64,000 bases of DNA from Ciceribacter sp. T2.26MG-112.2 (GTDB lineage Bacteria; Pseudomonadota; Alphaproteobacteria; Rhizobiales; Rhizobiaceae), in the NCBI RefSeq assembly GCF_900492205.1, contig NZ_UEYQ01000006.1, positions 124,001 through 188,000 on the forward strand, in the 5' to 3' direction. Shown one piece after another: positions 52,635 through 60,804 of this stretch. A program made the translations under genes and the position numbers. The notes beneath the pieces were generated by a model. It saw only the letters and a program-made list of their open reading frames with translations. It ran no database searches and had not been told where the DNA came from. Position 1 is the stretch's first letter, and each line of letters begins with the position of its first letter.

Positions 52635-54047
52635 ATGTCGGAAAAACTCGGAATCATGGTTTGCGGCCATGGCAGCCGTAACCAGAACGCGGCGCGCGAA
52701 TTCGCCATCATCGCCGAGGCGTTGCGGGCGAGAAACCCCGACATGCCGGTGGAATACGGCTATCTCGAATTCTGCAATCCGGTGATCTCGGCCGGTCTCG
52801 ACAAGCTGCGCGCCGAAGGGGTGACCCGCGTGCTCGCCGTGCCGGGCATGCTCTTTGCCGCCGGCCACGCCAAGAACGACATCCCTTCCGTGCTCAACAC
52901 CTACCAGGCCCAGAACCCCGGCATGGTCATCAATTATGGCCGCGAACTCGGCATCGACCTGAAGATGATCCGCGCCGCCGGCGACCGCATCCAGCAGGCG
53001 GTCGATGCCGCCAATGCCGAACTCGGCTTCGTCGACAAACACGACACGCTGCTGATGGTGGTCGGCCGCGGATCGTCCGATCCGGACGCCAATTCCAACG
53101 CCACCAAGGTCATGCGCATGCTTTGGGAGGGCATGGGCTTCGGCTGGGGCGAGACCTGTTATTCGGGCGTCACTTTCCCGCTGGTCGAGCCGGGGCTCAC
53201 CCATGCGGCCAAGCTCGGCTACAAGCGCATCATCGTCTTCCCGTATTTCCTCTTCACCGGCGTGCTGGTGAAGCGCATCTATTCCTACACGGACGAAGTG
53301 GCGGCGCGTCACCCGGAGATCCAGTTCGTCAAGGCGAGCTATCTCAACGATCACCCGCTGGTGCTCGACGCCTTCCAGGACCGGGTCAAGGAAATCCTCG
53401 AGGGCGCGGCGGTGATGAACTGCCAGATGTGCAAGTACCGCGAACAGGTTCTCGGCTTCGAGGCCGATATCGGCCAGCCGCAGGAGAGCCATCACCACCA
53501 TGTCGAAGGCATTGGCGGCGGCCTGGAAAACTGTCCGTGCAAGGGCGATTGCGACGCCTCCTGCCGCGACCCCGATTTCTGCAAGGAGCACGGCTTGCCC
53601 TGGACGCCCGTTCATTCCCATGCCGAGCCGAACGACCTCGAGCCGGCCTTCGACTACGCGCCGTCGACCACGCTCGGCGGCAAGTATGGCCACCTGATGA
53701 ACGCGGCTCCAGACGCCGAACTCGAGGCCGTGATGAGCGCGCCCTCGAGCGGCAAGCCGCATGTCCACGAGCACGGTCCGAACTGCGGCTGCGGCCACCA
53801 CCATGGGCACGAGCATGGCCACGACGACCACCATCATGGCCATGGCCATGATCACGACGGTCACGCCCATGCGCACGGACGTAGCCACGGTGACGAGCAC
53901 GGCCACGACCATGGTCACAGTCACGGCCATGACCACGATCATGCCGGCGGCCATTCCCATGATCACGGCCACCACGACCACCATCACGCCCCTTACCCGC
54001 ATGCCGACCATCCGCTCGGCCCGAAGTCTATGCAGAAGAAGAAGTGA
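52635..54047 (+). CDS. cbiX: Sirohydrochlorin cobaltochelatase CbiX, long form with Cys- and His-rich tail
   Basis: 470 residues from ATG 52635. Two chelatase-type halves are visible (LGIMVCGHGSRNQNAAREF at the start, and TLLMVVGRGSSDPDANSNATK near residue 137), as in CbiX-long enzymes. A M-x-C-x-x-C motif (MNCQMC) near residue 262 and a cysteine cluster (CPCKGDCDASCRDPDFC) near 300 could hold an Fe-S centre. The last 95 residues are dominated by His with Asp and Gly. It would insert cobalt into sirohydrochlorin, the early step of the anaerobic route. First gene of the cbiX-cobHLIJM group. Confidence 0.92.
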   Translation: MSEKLGIMVCGHGSRNQNAAREFAIIAEALRARNPDMPVEYGYLEFCNPVISAGLDKLRAEGVTRVLAVPGMLFAAGHAKNDIPSVLNTYQAQNPGMVINYGRELGIDLKMIRAAGDRIQQAVDAANAELGFVDKHDTLLMVVGRGSSDPDANSNATKVMRMLWEGMGFGWGETCYSGVTFPLVEPGLTHAAKLGYKRIIVFPYFLFTGVLVKRIYSYTDEVAARHPEIQFVKASYLNDHPLVLDAFQDRVKEILEGAAVMNCQMCKYREQVLGFEADIGQPQESHHHHVEGIGGGLENCPCKGDCDASCRDPDFCKEHGLPWTPVHSHAEPNDLEPAFDYAPSTTLGGKYGHLMNAAPDAELEAVMSAPSSGKPHVHEHGPNCGCGHHHGHEHGHDDHHHGHGHDHDGHAHAHGRSHGDEHGHDHGHSHGHDHDHAGGHSHDHGHHDHHHAPYPHADHPLGPKSMQKKK

Positions 54048-54080
54048 TGGGGAAGGTGGCACAATCGCTGGCGGGCCTCT

Positions 54081-54207
54081 GCCCCTCATCCCCCTGCCGG
54101 GACCTTCTCCCCGTACTGACGGGGAGAAGGAGGTCGGGGCACGGGCGGTGCCATGCGTCCCTTCTCCCCGCGAGCGGGGAGAAGGTGGCGGCAGCCGGAT
54201 GAGGGGC
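54081..54207. repeat. Palindromic repeat, class A, between cbiX and cobH
   Basis: 127 bases bounded by GCCCCTCAT and ATGAGGGGC. Two internal stem-loops: CCTTCTCCCCGT-ACTG-ACGGGGAGAAGG and CCTTCTCCCCGC-GA-GCGGGGAGAAGG. The right half GAGAAGGTGGCGGCAGCCGG is identical to 34671. The final GAGGGG lies six bases before the cobH start codon and probably serves as its ribosome site. Confidence 0.9.
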
Positions 54208-54212
54208 GGTTC

Positions 54213-54854
54213 ATGACGATCCTCGACTACATCCGCGATCCCGCCGAGATCTATCGCCAGTCCTTCGAGACGATCCGCACGGAGGCGGATCTGTCACGGT
54301 TTTCCGGCGGCATGAGAAATCTGGCGATCCGCCTGATCCATGCCTGCGGCATGCCCGATCTGACCGACGACATCGCCTTTTCCGCCGGCGTCTTCGAGGC
54401 CGGAGCGGCGGCGCTGGCCAAAGGCGCGCCGGTGCTCTGCGATGTGGAAATGGTCCGCCACGGCATCATTCGCCGCCTGCTGCCGGCGGAGAATGAGGTG
54501 ATCTGCCTGCTCAACGACGCGCGCGTGCGCCCCAAGGCCGAGGCGATCGGCAATACCCGCTCGGCCGCCCAGGTCGATCTGTGGGACGAGTATCTCGCCG
54601 GTGCCGTCGTCGCCATCGGCAATGCGCCGACCGCGCTCTTTCGCCTTTTGGAGCGGCTCGACGCCGGTGCGCCGAAGCCGGCACTGATCCTCGGCTTGCC
54701 CGTCGGTTTCGTCGGCGCCGCCGAAAGCAAGGACGCCCTGATCGCCGACAGTCGCGGCATTCCCTTCATCGCCGTTCGCGGCCGGCGAGGGGGGTCGGCC
54801 ATGGCATCCGCCGCCGTCAACGCACTGGCCGGGGGGCTCGGCGCCAATGACTGA
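54213..54854 (+). CDS. cobH: Precorrin-8X methylmutase CobH
   Basis: Moves the C11 methyl to C12 to give hydrogenobyrinic acid. 213 residues from ATG 54213; the frame upstream is only repeat sequence. Family motifs: DYIRDPAEIYRQSFETIRTEADL, the catalytic-region VEMVRHGIIRRLL with its histidine, SAAQVDLWDEYLAGAVVAIGNAPTALFRLLE, and LPVGFVGAAESKDAL. Overlaps cobL by 8 bases. Confidence 0.95.
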   Translation: MTILDYIRDPAEIYRQSFETIRTEADLSRFSGGMRNLAIRLIHACGMPDLTDDIAFSAGVFEAGAAALAKGAPVLCDVEMVRHGIIRRLLPAENEVICLLNDARVRPKAEAIGNTRSAAQVDLWDEYLAGAVVAIGNAPTALFRLLERLDAGAPKPALILGLPVGFVGAAESKDALIADSRGIPFIAVRGRRGGSAMASAAVNALAGGLGAND

Positions 54855-56094
54855 CAGAACGGCCGAAATGACGCCCTGGCTCACCATCATCGGCATCGGC
54901 GACAACGGGCTTGCCAGCCTGACGCCGCAGGCCCAGGCGCTGCTCTGGCAGGCGGAAACGATCGTGCTGGGCGAACGGCTGGACAGCGTTCTGGAAGGCG
55001 CCCACCTGCCGGGCCTGAAGCGCATCCTCACCTGGAGTGCCGGCTTTCGCGAGACCCTTGGTGAGGTGCTGCGGATGCGCGGCACCCCGGTCACCATCCT
55101 TGCCACCGGCGATCCCATGCATTTCGGCATCGGCGCGACGCTCAGGCGATATGTTCCGATCGAGGAAATGGCCATCCTGCCGTCGCCTTCGGCCTTCTCG
55201 CTCGCGGCCGCGCGGCTCGGCTGGCCGCTGCAGTCGGTGGCGCAGATTTCCTTGCATGGCCGCCCGCTCACGCACTTGAACCGCCATCTTCTGCCGCGCG
55301 CCCGTATCCTCGCGCTGACCTCGGATGCCGCCACGGTAACCGCCGTCGCGGCCCTGCTGGTCAAGCGCGGCTTCGGCGCCTCGATGCTGTCCGTGCTCGA
55401 GCATATGGGCGGCGATGCCGAGCGGATCACCGTGATGACGGCGCAGCAGATGCTGGAAAACACGCCGCCGCTGTCCGACTTCAACACGCTGGCGATCGAC
55501 TGTGCCTCCGAATCACCGCTGCTCTCGCCGGTGCCGGGCCTGCCGGACGAAGCCTTCCGTCATGACGGACAACTGACCAAGCGCGAGATCCGCGCCGTCA
55601 CCCTGTCGCAGCTCCAGCCGTTTCCCAACGCGCTGCTCTGGGATGTCGGTGCCGGCTGCGGCTCGATCGGCATCGAATGGATGCGCACCGGCATGGCCAC
55701 GCGGACCATCGCCATCGAGGGCAAGGCCGAACGTGTCGCGATGATCCGCGCCAATGCCGATGCGCTCGGCGTGCCGGATCTGGAGATCGTCGAGGGCGAA
55801 GCCCCGCAGGTGCTGGACGGGCTCGATCCTCCCGACGTCGTCTTCATCGGCGGCGGGATCAATCACGAAGGCCTGTTCGAAGCCTGCTGGGAGGCACTCG
55901 CGCCCGGCGGCCACCTGGTCGCCAATGCGGTTACGATCGAAGGCGAGGCGCGCCTTGCCGACCTGCGCGGCGCCTTTGGCGGCGAACTGATCCGCCTCTC
56001 GGTTGCCCGCGCCGCCCCGGTCGGCCGTTATTGCGGCTGGAAGTCGCTGATGCCGGTGACCATCTGGTCGGTGACGAAGGGGGAGAACGCGTGA
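54847..56094 (+). CDS. cobL: Precorrin-6Y C5,15-methyltransferase (decarboxylating) CobL
   Basis: Fusion of CbiE-like and CbiT-like methyltransferases, 415 residues. The CbiE half occupies about 10-200 (LTIIGIGDNGLASLTPQAQAL, TGDPMHFGIGATL). The CbiT half is about 230-400 (TKREIRAVTLSQLQPFPNALLWDVGAGCGSIGIEWM with the SAM-binding glycine motif, then VFIGGGINHEGLFE). Start overlaps cobH. A repeat element fills most of the 241 bases to cobI. Confidence 0.95.
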   Translation: MTDRTAEMTPWLTIIGIGDNGLASLTPQAQALLWQAETIVLGERLDSVLEGAHLPGLKRILTWSAGFRETLGEVLRMRGTPVTILATGDPMHFGIGATLRRYVPIEEMAILPSPSAFSLAAARLGWPLQSVAQISLHGRPLTHLNRHLLPRARILALTSDAATVTAVAALLVKRGFGASMLSVLEHMGGDAERITVMTAQQMLENTPPLSDFNTLAIDCASESPLLSPVPGLPDEAFRHDGQLTKREIRAVTLSQLQPFPNALLWDVGAGCGSIGIEWMRTGMATRTIAIEGKAERVAMIRANADALGVPDLEIVEGEAPQVLDGLDPPDVVFIGGGINHEGLFEACWEALAPGGHLVANAVTIEGEARLADLRGAFGGELIRLSVARAAPVGRYCGWKSLMPVTIWSVTKGENA

Positions 56095-56112
56095 CCGTTT
56101 TCGCCTTTCAAG

Positions 56113-56306
56113 ACCCCCTCTGGCCTGCCGGCCATCTCCCCCACAAGGGGGGAGAGACCCGTGCCGCCAACGTGCAAGGCGCCGGCCGGTCTCTCCGCGC
56201 TGACATTTCTTACTGGGCATTGACCTATGACCCTCTGAAGGCGCGAGCAGTGCCGCGTGCCTGTCTCCCCCCTTGTGGGGGAGATGCCCGGCAGGGCAGA
56301 GGGGGT
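56113..56306. repeat. Palindromic repeat, class B, between cobL and cobI
   Basis: 194 bases bounded by ACCCCCTC and GAGGGGGT, with inverted inner hairpins CATCTCCCCCACAAGGGG (56133) and CCCCCCTTGTGGGGGAGATG (56267). Same architecture as 44662 and 45585. Ends 29 bases before the cobI start. Confidence 0.9.
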
Positions 56307-56335
56307 ATTTTTCAGAAGAGCGAGGGGCGATCCTC

Positions 56336-57085
56336 ATGACCGGTAGACTCTACGGCCTCGGCCTTGGCCCCGGCGACCCCGAACTGATCACGCTGAAGGC
56401 GCACCGCATCCTGAGTGCTGCCCCCGTCGTCGCTTATCCGGCGCCCGATACCGGCCCGAGCTTTGCCCGGCAGATCGTCGCCGCCTATCTCAGCTTCCAC
56501 CAGGTGGAAGTTCCGATCGTCGTTCCCATGCGGGTCGAGCGGTTTCCGGCGCAGGAGATCTACGACGAAGCCGCCGAGACGCTGTCGCGCCATCTTGATG
56601 CCGGCCTCGACGTCGCCGTGCTCTGCGAGGGCGATCCCTTCTTCTACGGCTCCTTCATGTACCTGTTCGAGCGGCTGTCCGGCCGCTACGAGACCGAGAT
56701 CGTGCCCGGCGTATCGTCGATGATGGCGGCCGCCGCCGCCCTCGGGCGACCGCTGGCCGCGCGCAACGACGTTCTTTCCGTCGTACCCGGGCCGCTCGAC
56801 GACGAGACGCTGAGGAGCCGGATCGAGGCCGCTGCCGCCGTCGCCATCATCAAGGTCGGTCGCCATTTTCACCGCATCCGCACGCTGATCGAGGCCATGG
56901 GGCTGACCGCTTGCGCCGGCTATGTCGAGCGCGTCAGCCTGCCCGAACAGCGCGTCCTGCCGCTGTCCGCCGTGGCGGAAGACGTCGCGCCCTATTTCTC
57001 GATGATCCTGATCTACAAGGGCGGGGAGGGCTGGAATGCATCACTTGCCGCCGCAACGGCCCGCCATAACGGAATGACCCCATGA
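56336..57085 (+). CDS. cobI: Precorrin-2 C20-methyltransferase CobI
   Basis: SAM-dependent class III methyltransferase, 249 residues from ATG 56336 (GAGGGGCGATCC upstream). Opening GRLYGLGLGPGDPELITLKAHRIL is the family signature. CEGDPFFYGSFMYLFERL and VPGVSSMMAAAAALGRPLA complete the SAM/tetrapyrrole site. The upstream part of the frame is repeat sequence. Overlaps the cbiG-cobJ gene by 4 bases. Confidence 0.95.
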   Translation: MTGRLYGLGLGPGDPELITLKAHRILSAAPVVAYPAPDTGPSFARQIVAAYLSFHQVEVPIVVPMRVERFPAQEIYDEAAETLSRHLDAGLDVAVLCEGDPFFYGSFMYLFERLSGRYETEIVPGVSSMMAAAAALGRPLAARNDVLSVVPGPLDDETLRSRIEAAAAVAIIKVGRHFHRIRTLIEAMGLTACAGYVERVSLPEQRVLPLSAVAEDVAPYFSMILIYKGGEGWNASLAAATARHNGMTP

Positions 57086-59034
57086 CTCTCGCATCAGAAC
57101 CCGCCGTCGTCATCCTTTCCGAGGCGAGCCACGCGCTCGGCCGCAGGATTGCCGATGCGATCGGCGGAAAACTCCACGGCGCCCGCGCCCGCACTGCGGA
57201 TGTCGACGTCGCCTTCGATGAGACAAAGGCGCATCTGGCGGCGCTCTTCTCGGCCGGCCGGCCGATCGTCGCGGTGATGGCCTCCGGCGCGCTGATCCGC
57301 ATCCTAGCGCCGCTGCTCGCCGACAAGCACACGGAACCCGCCGTCGTCGTGGTCTCCGAGGATGGCGCCTCGGTCGTCCCGCTGCTCGGCGGCCACCATG
57401 GCGCCAATGATCTTGCCCGTAGCATCGCAGCAGCCCTCGATGCCCATGCCGCGGTGACCACCGCCGGCGACCTGAAATTCGGCGTCACCCTCGACCAGCC
57501 GCCGCAGGGCTATGTGCTCGCCAATCCGGCCGACGCCAAGGCGGTGATGGCGGAACTGCTGGCCGGGGCGAAGGCGCAACTCGTGATCTCCTCTCCCCAG
57601 CGGGGAGAGGGTGGCGCGATAGCGCCGGGTGAGGGGGCGGCACCCGACAAGGCCAGCCCATCGGCCCCCTCATCCGGTCCTTCGGACCACCTTCTCCCCG
57701 CCGGGGAGAAGGGAAACCCGCCGCTCGCCAGCTGGCTCATCTCCTCTCGCATCCCCTTCGCCGAGGACGGCACGGTCACGCTGACGGTCACCGATCGCCC
57801 CAAGCACGCCGGTCCGCTCGAACTGGTCTATCATCCGAAGACGCTGGTGCTGGGCATGGGTTGTGAACGCCATGCATCGAGCGAGGAAGCGATTGCGCTC
57901 GCCGAACAGGCTTTGGCGGACGGCGATCTGGCTTGGCAGAGCCTCGCCGCCATAGCCTCGATCGACGTCAAGGCCGATGAAACCGCGATCCACGATGTCG
58001 CCGCCCATTTCGGCGTGCCGGCCCGCTTCTTCCCCGCGGCACGGCTGGAAGAGGAGGTGCCGCGGCTGCAGAACCCGTCGGACGTCGTCTTTGCCGAGGT
58101 CGGCTGCCATGGCGTCGCCGAAGGTGCGGCGCTCGCCGGCGTCGGCCCGTCCGGCGACCTCGTCTTCCCCAAGATCAAGTCGAAGGGCGTGACCGCCGCG
58201 ATCGCCCATAGTGCCGCGACCGTGGATCCAGCCACGATCGGCCGCGCGCGCGGCACCCTCTACGTCGTCGGCATCGGCCCCGGCGCCGACCAGTGGCGCT
58301 CGCCGGAGGTCTCGGCCATGGTCATGGCTTCCACCGATCTCGTCGGCTACTCGCTCTATCTCGACCTGCTCGGTCCGCTCGCCATCGGCAAGACCCGCCA
58401 CGATTTCGACCTTGGCAAGGAGGAGGCACGCGTCGTCCATGCGATGGAACTGGCGGGCGCGGGCAAGACCGTAGCCCTCGTCTGCTCGGGCGATGCCGGC
58501 ATCTATGCCATGGCGACGCTGGTGTTCGAACTGTTCGACAAGGGCGGCATTTCGGATGCGGCGTCGCGCATCGAAGTGCAGGTCTCGCCGGGCATTTCGG
58601 CGCTTCAGGCCGCCGCCGCCCGCATCGGCGCGCCGCTCGGCCACGACTTCTGCACCATTTCGCTCTCCGACCTGCTGACCCCCTGGGAGCATATCCAACG
58701 GCGGGTGAAGGCCGCGGGCGAGGGCGATTTCGTCATTGCCTTCTACAATCCCGTGTCGATGAAGCGCCGCACCCAGCTGGCTTACGCCCGCGACAAGCTG
58801 CTCGAATACCGCCCGGCCTCGACGCCGGTCATCCTCGCCACCAATCTCGGCCGTCCGGGCGAGCATGTGCGCACCGTGCCGCTCGGCTCGCTCAATGTCG
58901 ACGATGTCGACATGCTGACGGTCGTGGTCGTCGGCTCGTCGGAGAGCCGCACGGTCACGACCGGTGACGGCAAGACCTGGGTCTATACCCCGCGCGGTTA
59001 TTCGGGGAAGGCGGAGAGCGGGATGAAGGCATGA
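57082..59034 (+). CDS. cobJ: CbiG-CobJ fusion: cobalt-precorrin-5A hydrolase-like plus precorrin-3B C17-methyltransferase, with in-frame repeat insert
   Basis: 650 residues. Residues 1-165 are a CbiG N-terminal domain (VVILSEASHALGRRIADAIGG, VMASGALIRILAPLLADK, SEDGASVVPLLGGHHGAN). About 170-210 is translated palindromic repeat (SSPQRGEGG, SSGPSDHLLPAGEKG). About 250-385 is the CbiG C-terminal/CobE domain (LVLGMGCERHASSEEA, VGCHGVAEGAAL). From 391 the CobJ methyltransferase follows (LYVVGIGPGADQWRSPEV, CSGDAGIYAMA, YNPVSMKRRTQL). The ring-contraction methyltransferase half looks intact. ATG start inside the cobI stop. Confidence 0.93.
   Translation: MTLASEPAVVILSEASHALGRRIADAIGGKLHGARARTADVDVAFDETKAHLAALFSAGRPIVAVMASGALIRILAPLLADKHTEPAVVVVSEDGASVVPLLGGHHGANDLARSIAAALDAHAAVTTAGDLKFGVTLDQPPQGYVLANPADAKAVMAELLAGAKAQLVISSPQRGEGGAIAPGEGAAPDKASPSAPSSGPSDHLLPAGEKGNPPLASWLISSRIPFAEDGTVTLTVTDRPKHAGPLELVYHPKTLVLGMGCERHASSEEAIALAEQALADGDLAWQSLAAIASIDVKADETAIHDVAAHFGVPARFFPAARLEEEVPRLQNPSDVVFAEVGCHGVAEGAALAGVGPSGDLVFPKIKSKGVTAAIAHSAATVDPATIGRARGTLYVVGIGPGADQWRSPEVSAMVMASTDLVGYSLYLDLLGPLAIGKTRHDFDLGKEEARVVHAMELAGAGKTVALVCSGDAGIYAMATLVFELFDKGGISDAASRIEVQVSPGISALQAAAARIGAPLGHDFCTISLSDLLTPWEHIQRRVKAAGEGDFVIAFYNPVSMKRRTQLAYARDKLLEYRPASTPVILATNLGRPGEHVRTVPLGSLNVDDVDMLTVVVVGSSESRTVTTGDGKTWVYTPRGYSGKAESGMKA
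57589..57712. repeat. Palindromic repeat, class A halves, inside cbiG-cobJ
   Basis: Two inverted units within the gene. CTCTCCCC-AGC-GGGGAGAG leads to GTGAGGGGGC, then GCCCCCTCATCCGGTCCTTC leads to CCTTCTCCCCG-C-CGGGGAGAAGG. The insert is in frame and falls between the CbiG N- and C-terminal domains. Confidence 0.85.
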
Positions 59035-59094
59035 GCCGTATCGCCGCGACCGTCGGGTCCTTGGTAACCCGCGGCACAACTTGAGGACAGCGAA

Positions 59095-59877
59095 ATGACC
59101 GTCTATTTCATCGGCGCCGGACCCGGCGCCCCGGATCTCATCACCGTGCGGGGCCTGAGGCTTATCGAGCGCTGCCCGGTCTGCCTTTATGCCGGCTCGC
59201 TGGTGCCGGAAGAGATCGTGCAGGCGGCGCCCGAGGGTGCGATCGTCAAGGACACGGCACCGATGCATCTCGACGCGATCGTCGCCGAGATGGAAGCCGC
59301 CCATGCCCGCGGCGAGGATGTGGCTCGAGTCCATTCCGGCGATCCGTCAATCTATGGCGCGATCGCCGAGCAGATGCGAAGGCTCGACGCGCTGAACATC
59401 CCTTACGACGTCGTGCCGGGCGTGCCGGCCTTCGCCGCCACCGCCGCGCGGCTGAAGTCCGAGTTGACGCTTCCCGAGATCGCCCAGACGGTGATCGTCA
59501 CGCGCACCGAGATGAAGGCGTCCTCGATGCCGGAATTCGAGACGCTGGAGATCCTCGGCAAGTCGCGGGCGACGCTCGCCATCCACCTGTCGATCCGCAA
59601 CCTCACCCATATCCGCGACACGCTGACGCCCTATTACGGCGAGGACTGCCCGGTGATCATCGCCTATCGCTCGACCTGGCCGGACGAACTCCTGATCCGC
59701 ACGACGCTGAAGGACATGGCCGAGGAGGTGCGCAAGGCGAAGATCACCCGCACCGCCCTCATCATGGTCGGCAAGGTCTTCGGCCATGTCGAATTCCGCG
59801 ACAGCGACCTCTACAATTCCGAGTTCTCCCACGTGCTGCGCAATGTGGGGAAGAAGAAAAAGAAGGCCGACGTGTAA
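59095..59877 (+). CDS. cobM: Precorrin-4 C11-methyltransferase CobM
   Basis: Class III SAM methyltransferase, 260 residues. Starts TVYFIGAGPGAPDLITVRGLRLIERCPVCLYAGSLVPEE, the CobM/CbiF signature; VHSGDPSIYGAIAEQM and VVPGVPAFAATAARLKSELTLPE follow. The C-terminus ends in a lysine run (KKKKKADV). ATG 59095 follows GGACAGCGAA. Last plus-strand gene of this cob group. Confidence 0.95.
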   Translation: MTVYFIGAGPGAPDLITVRGLRLIERCPVCLYAGSLVPEEIVQAAPEGAIVKDTAPMHLDAIVAEMEAAHARGEDVARVHSGDPSIYGAIAEQMRRLDALNIPYDVVPGVPAFAATAARLKSELTLPEIAQTVIVTRTEMKASSMPEFETLEILGKSRATLAIHLSIRNLTHIRDTLTPYYGEDCPVIIAYRSTWPDELLIRTTLKDMAEEVRKAKITRTALIMVGKVFGHVEFRDSDLYNSEFSHVLRNVGKKKKKADV

Positions 59878-59891
59878 TCCGGGGGCAGGTG

Positions 59892-60188
59892 ATGGAAGCC
59901 TGGGAATTCGAAGCCGATCTCTTCGAATACAACGGCAAGGGCTCCTGGCATTTCGTCACCCTGCCGGCGGATGTCGCCTTTGCCATCCGCTGCGCCACCG
60001 AGAGCAGCCGTTCCGGCTGGGGCATGGTGGCGGTGACGGCGGAAATCGCCAGCGTCGAATTCCGGACCTCGCTCTTTCCCGAAAAGGCATCGTCGAGCTA
60101 CCTTCTGCCGGTCAAGGCCGCCGTCCGCAAGGCGGCACGACTGAAGGCCGGTGACAGCCTAAAGGTCAGGATCGCCCTCCTGCCGTGA
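59892..60188 (+). CDS. DUF1905 domain protein
   Basis: 98 residues from ATG 59892 with GGGGGCAGGTG upstream (GTG 59889 also in frame). The DUF1905 beta-barrel pattern is present: WEFEADLFEYNGKGSWHFVTLPADVAFAIR, GWGMVAVTAEIASVEFRTSLFP, and SSYLLPVKAAVRKAARLKAGDSLKVRI. No known biochemical role; it is short of the YdeI domain often fused to it. Fourteen bases after cobM, possibly co-transcribed. Confidence 0.85.
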   Translation: MEAWEFEADLFEYNGKGSWHFVTLPADVAFAIRCATESSRSGWGMVAVTAEIASVEFRTSLFPEKASSSYLLPVKAAVRKAARLKAGDSLKVRIALLP

Positions 60189-60272
60189 GTTGCGATCCGA
60201 TCTCGCGGTGGCGCGCCATTGTTCTTTCACGCCCGGACGCTATCGTACTGGCAAGAGACCAGGGAGAGTCCA

Positions 60273-60728
60273 ATGACGTTGAACGGTGATGTGACGAGCG
60301 GCGGCTGCCGTGGCGGAAAGGTGCAGCTGAAGGTGAGGGGCCGGCCGGTGATGACCATGGTCTGCCACTGCACCGGCTGCCAGAAGATGACCGCGAGCGC
60401 CTTTTCGCTGAGTTCGCTCTATCCGGAAGACAATGTCGAGGTGAGCGGCCCCGAACCCGTGATCGGCGGCCTGCATGGCGATCTGCGCCACTTCTTCTGC
60501 CCGCATTGCCTGAGCTGGATGTTCACCCGCTTCGACGCCATGGGACCCTTCGTCAATGTGCGCTCGACAATGCTGGACGATTCGGCCGGCTTCACCCCAT
60601 TCATGGAAACCTGCGTCAGCGAGAAACTGCCCTGGGTGCAGACGCCGGCCCGGCATAGCTATCCGCAGTTTCCGCCGATGGAGGACTTCCCGCGCCTGAT
60701 GGGCGAATTCGCCGAAAGCGGCGGCTGA
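60273..60728 (+). CDS. GFA-family zinc protein (glutathione-dependent formaldehyde-activating-like)
   Basis: 151 residues from ATG 60273 with AGGGAGAG upstream. Zinc-binding cysteines are visible in SGGCRGGKVQL, VCHCTGCQKMTASAFS and FFCPHCLSWMF, in GFA/CENP-V order. True glutathione-formaldehyde activity is not implied for most members. Unrelated by known function to the cob genes. Confidence 0.88.
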   Translation: MTLNGDVTSGGCRGGKVQLKVRGRPVMTMVCHCTGCQKMTASAFSLSSLYPEDNVEVSGPEPVIGGLHGDLRHFFCPHCLSWMFTRFDAMGPFVNVRSTMLDDSAGFTPFMETCVSEKLPWVQTPARHSYPQFPPMEDFPRLMGEFAESGG

Positions 60729-60804
60729 CAGCTTGGCCATCCGGCGGCACATGCGCTAAGACAGGCACTTCGTTTTTTCATTGCAACAGCATTCCGGCGG
60801 TCAC

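Noticed and set aside
53750..54000. Apparent short tandem repeat or CRISPR-like periodicity
   Set aside because: It is the codon pattern of the His-rich tail of CbiX (CAC/CAT, GGC, GAC codons) with no conserved repeat-spacer unit.
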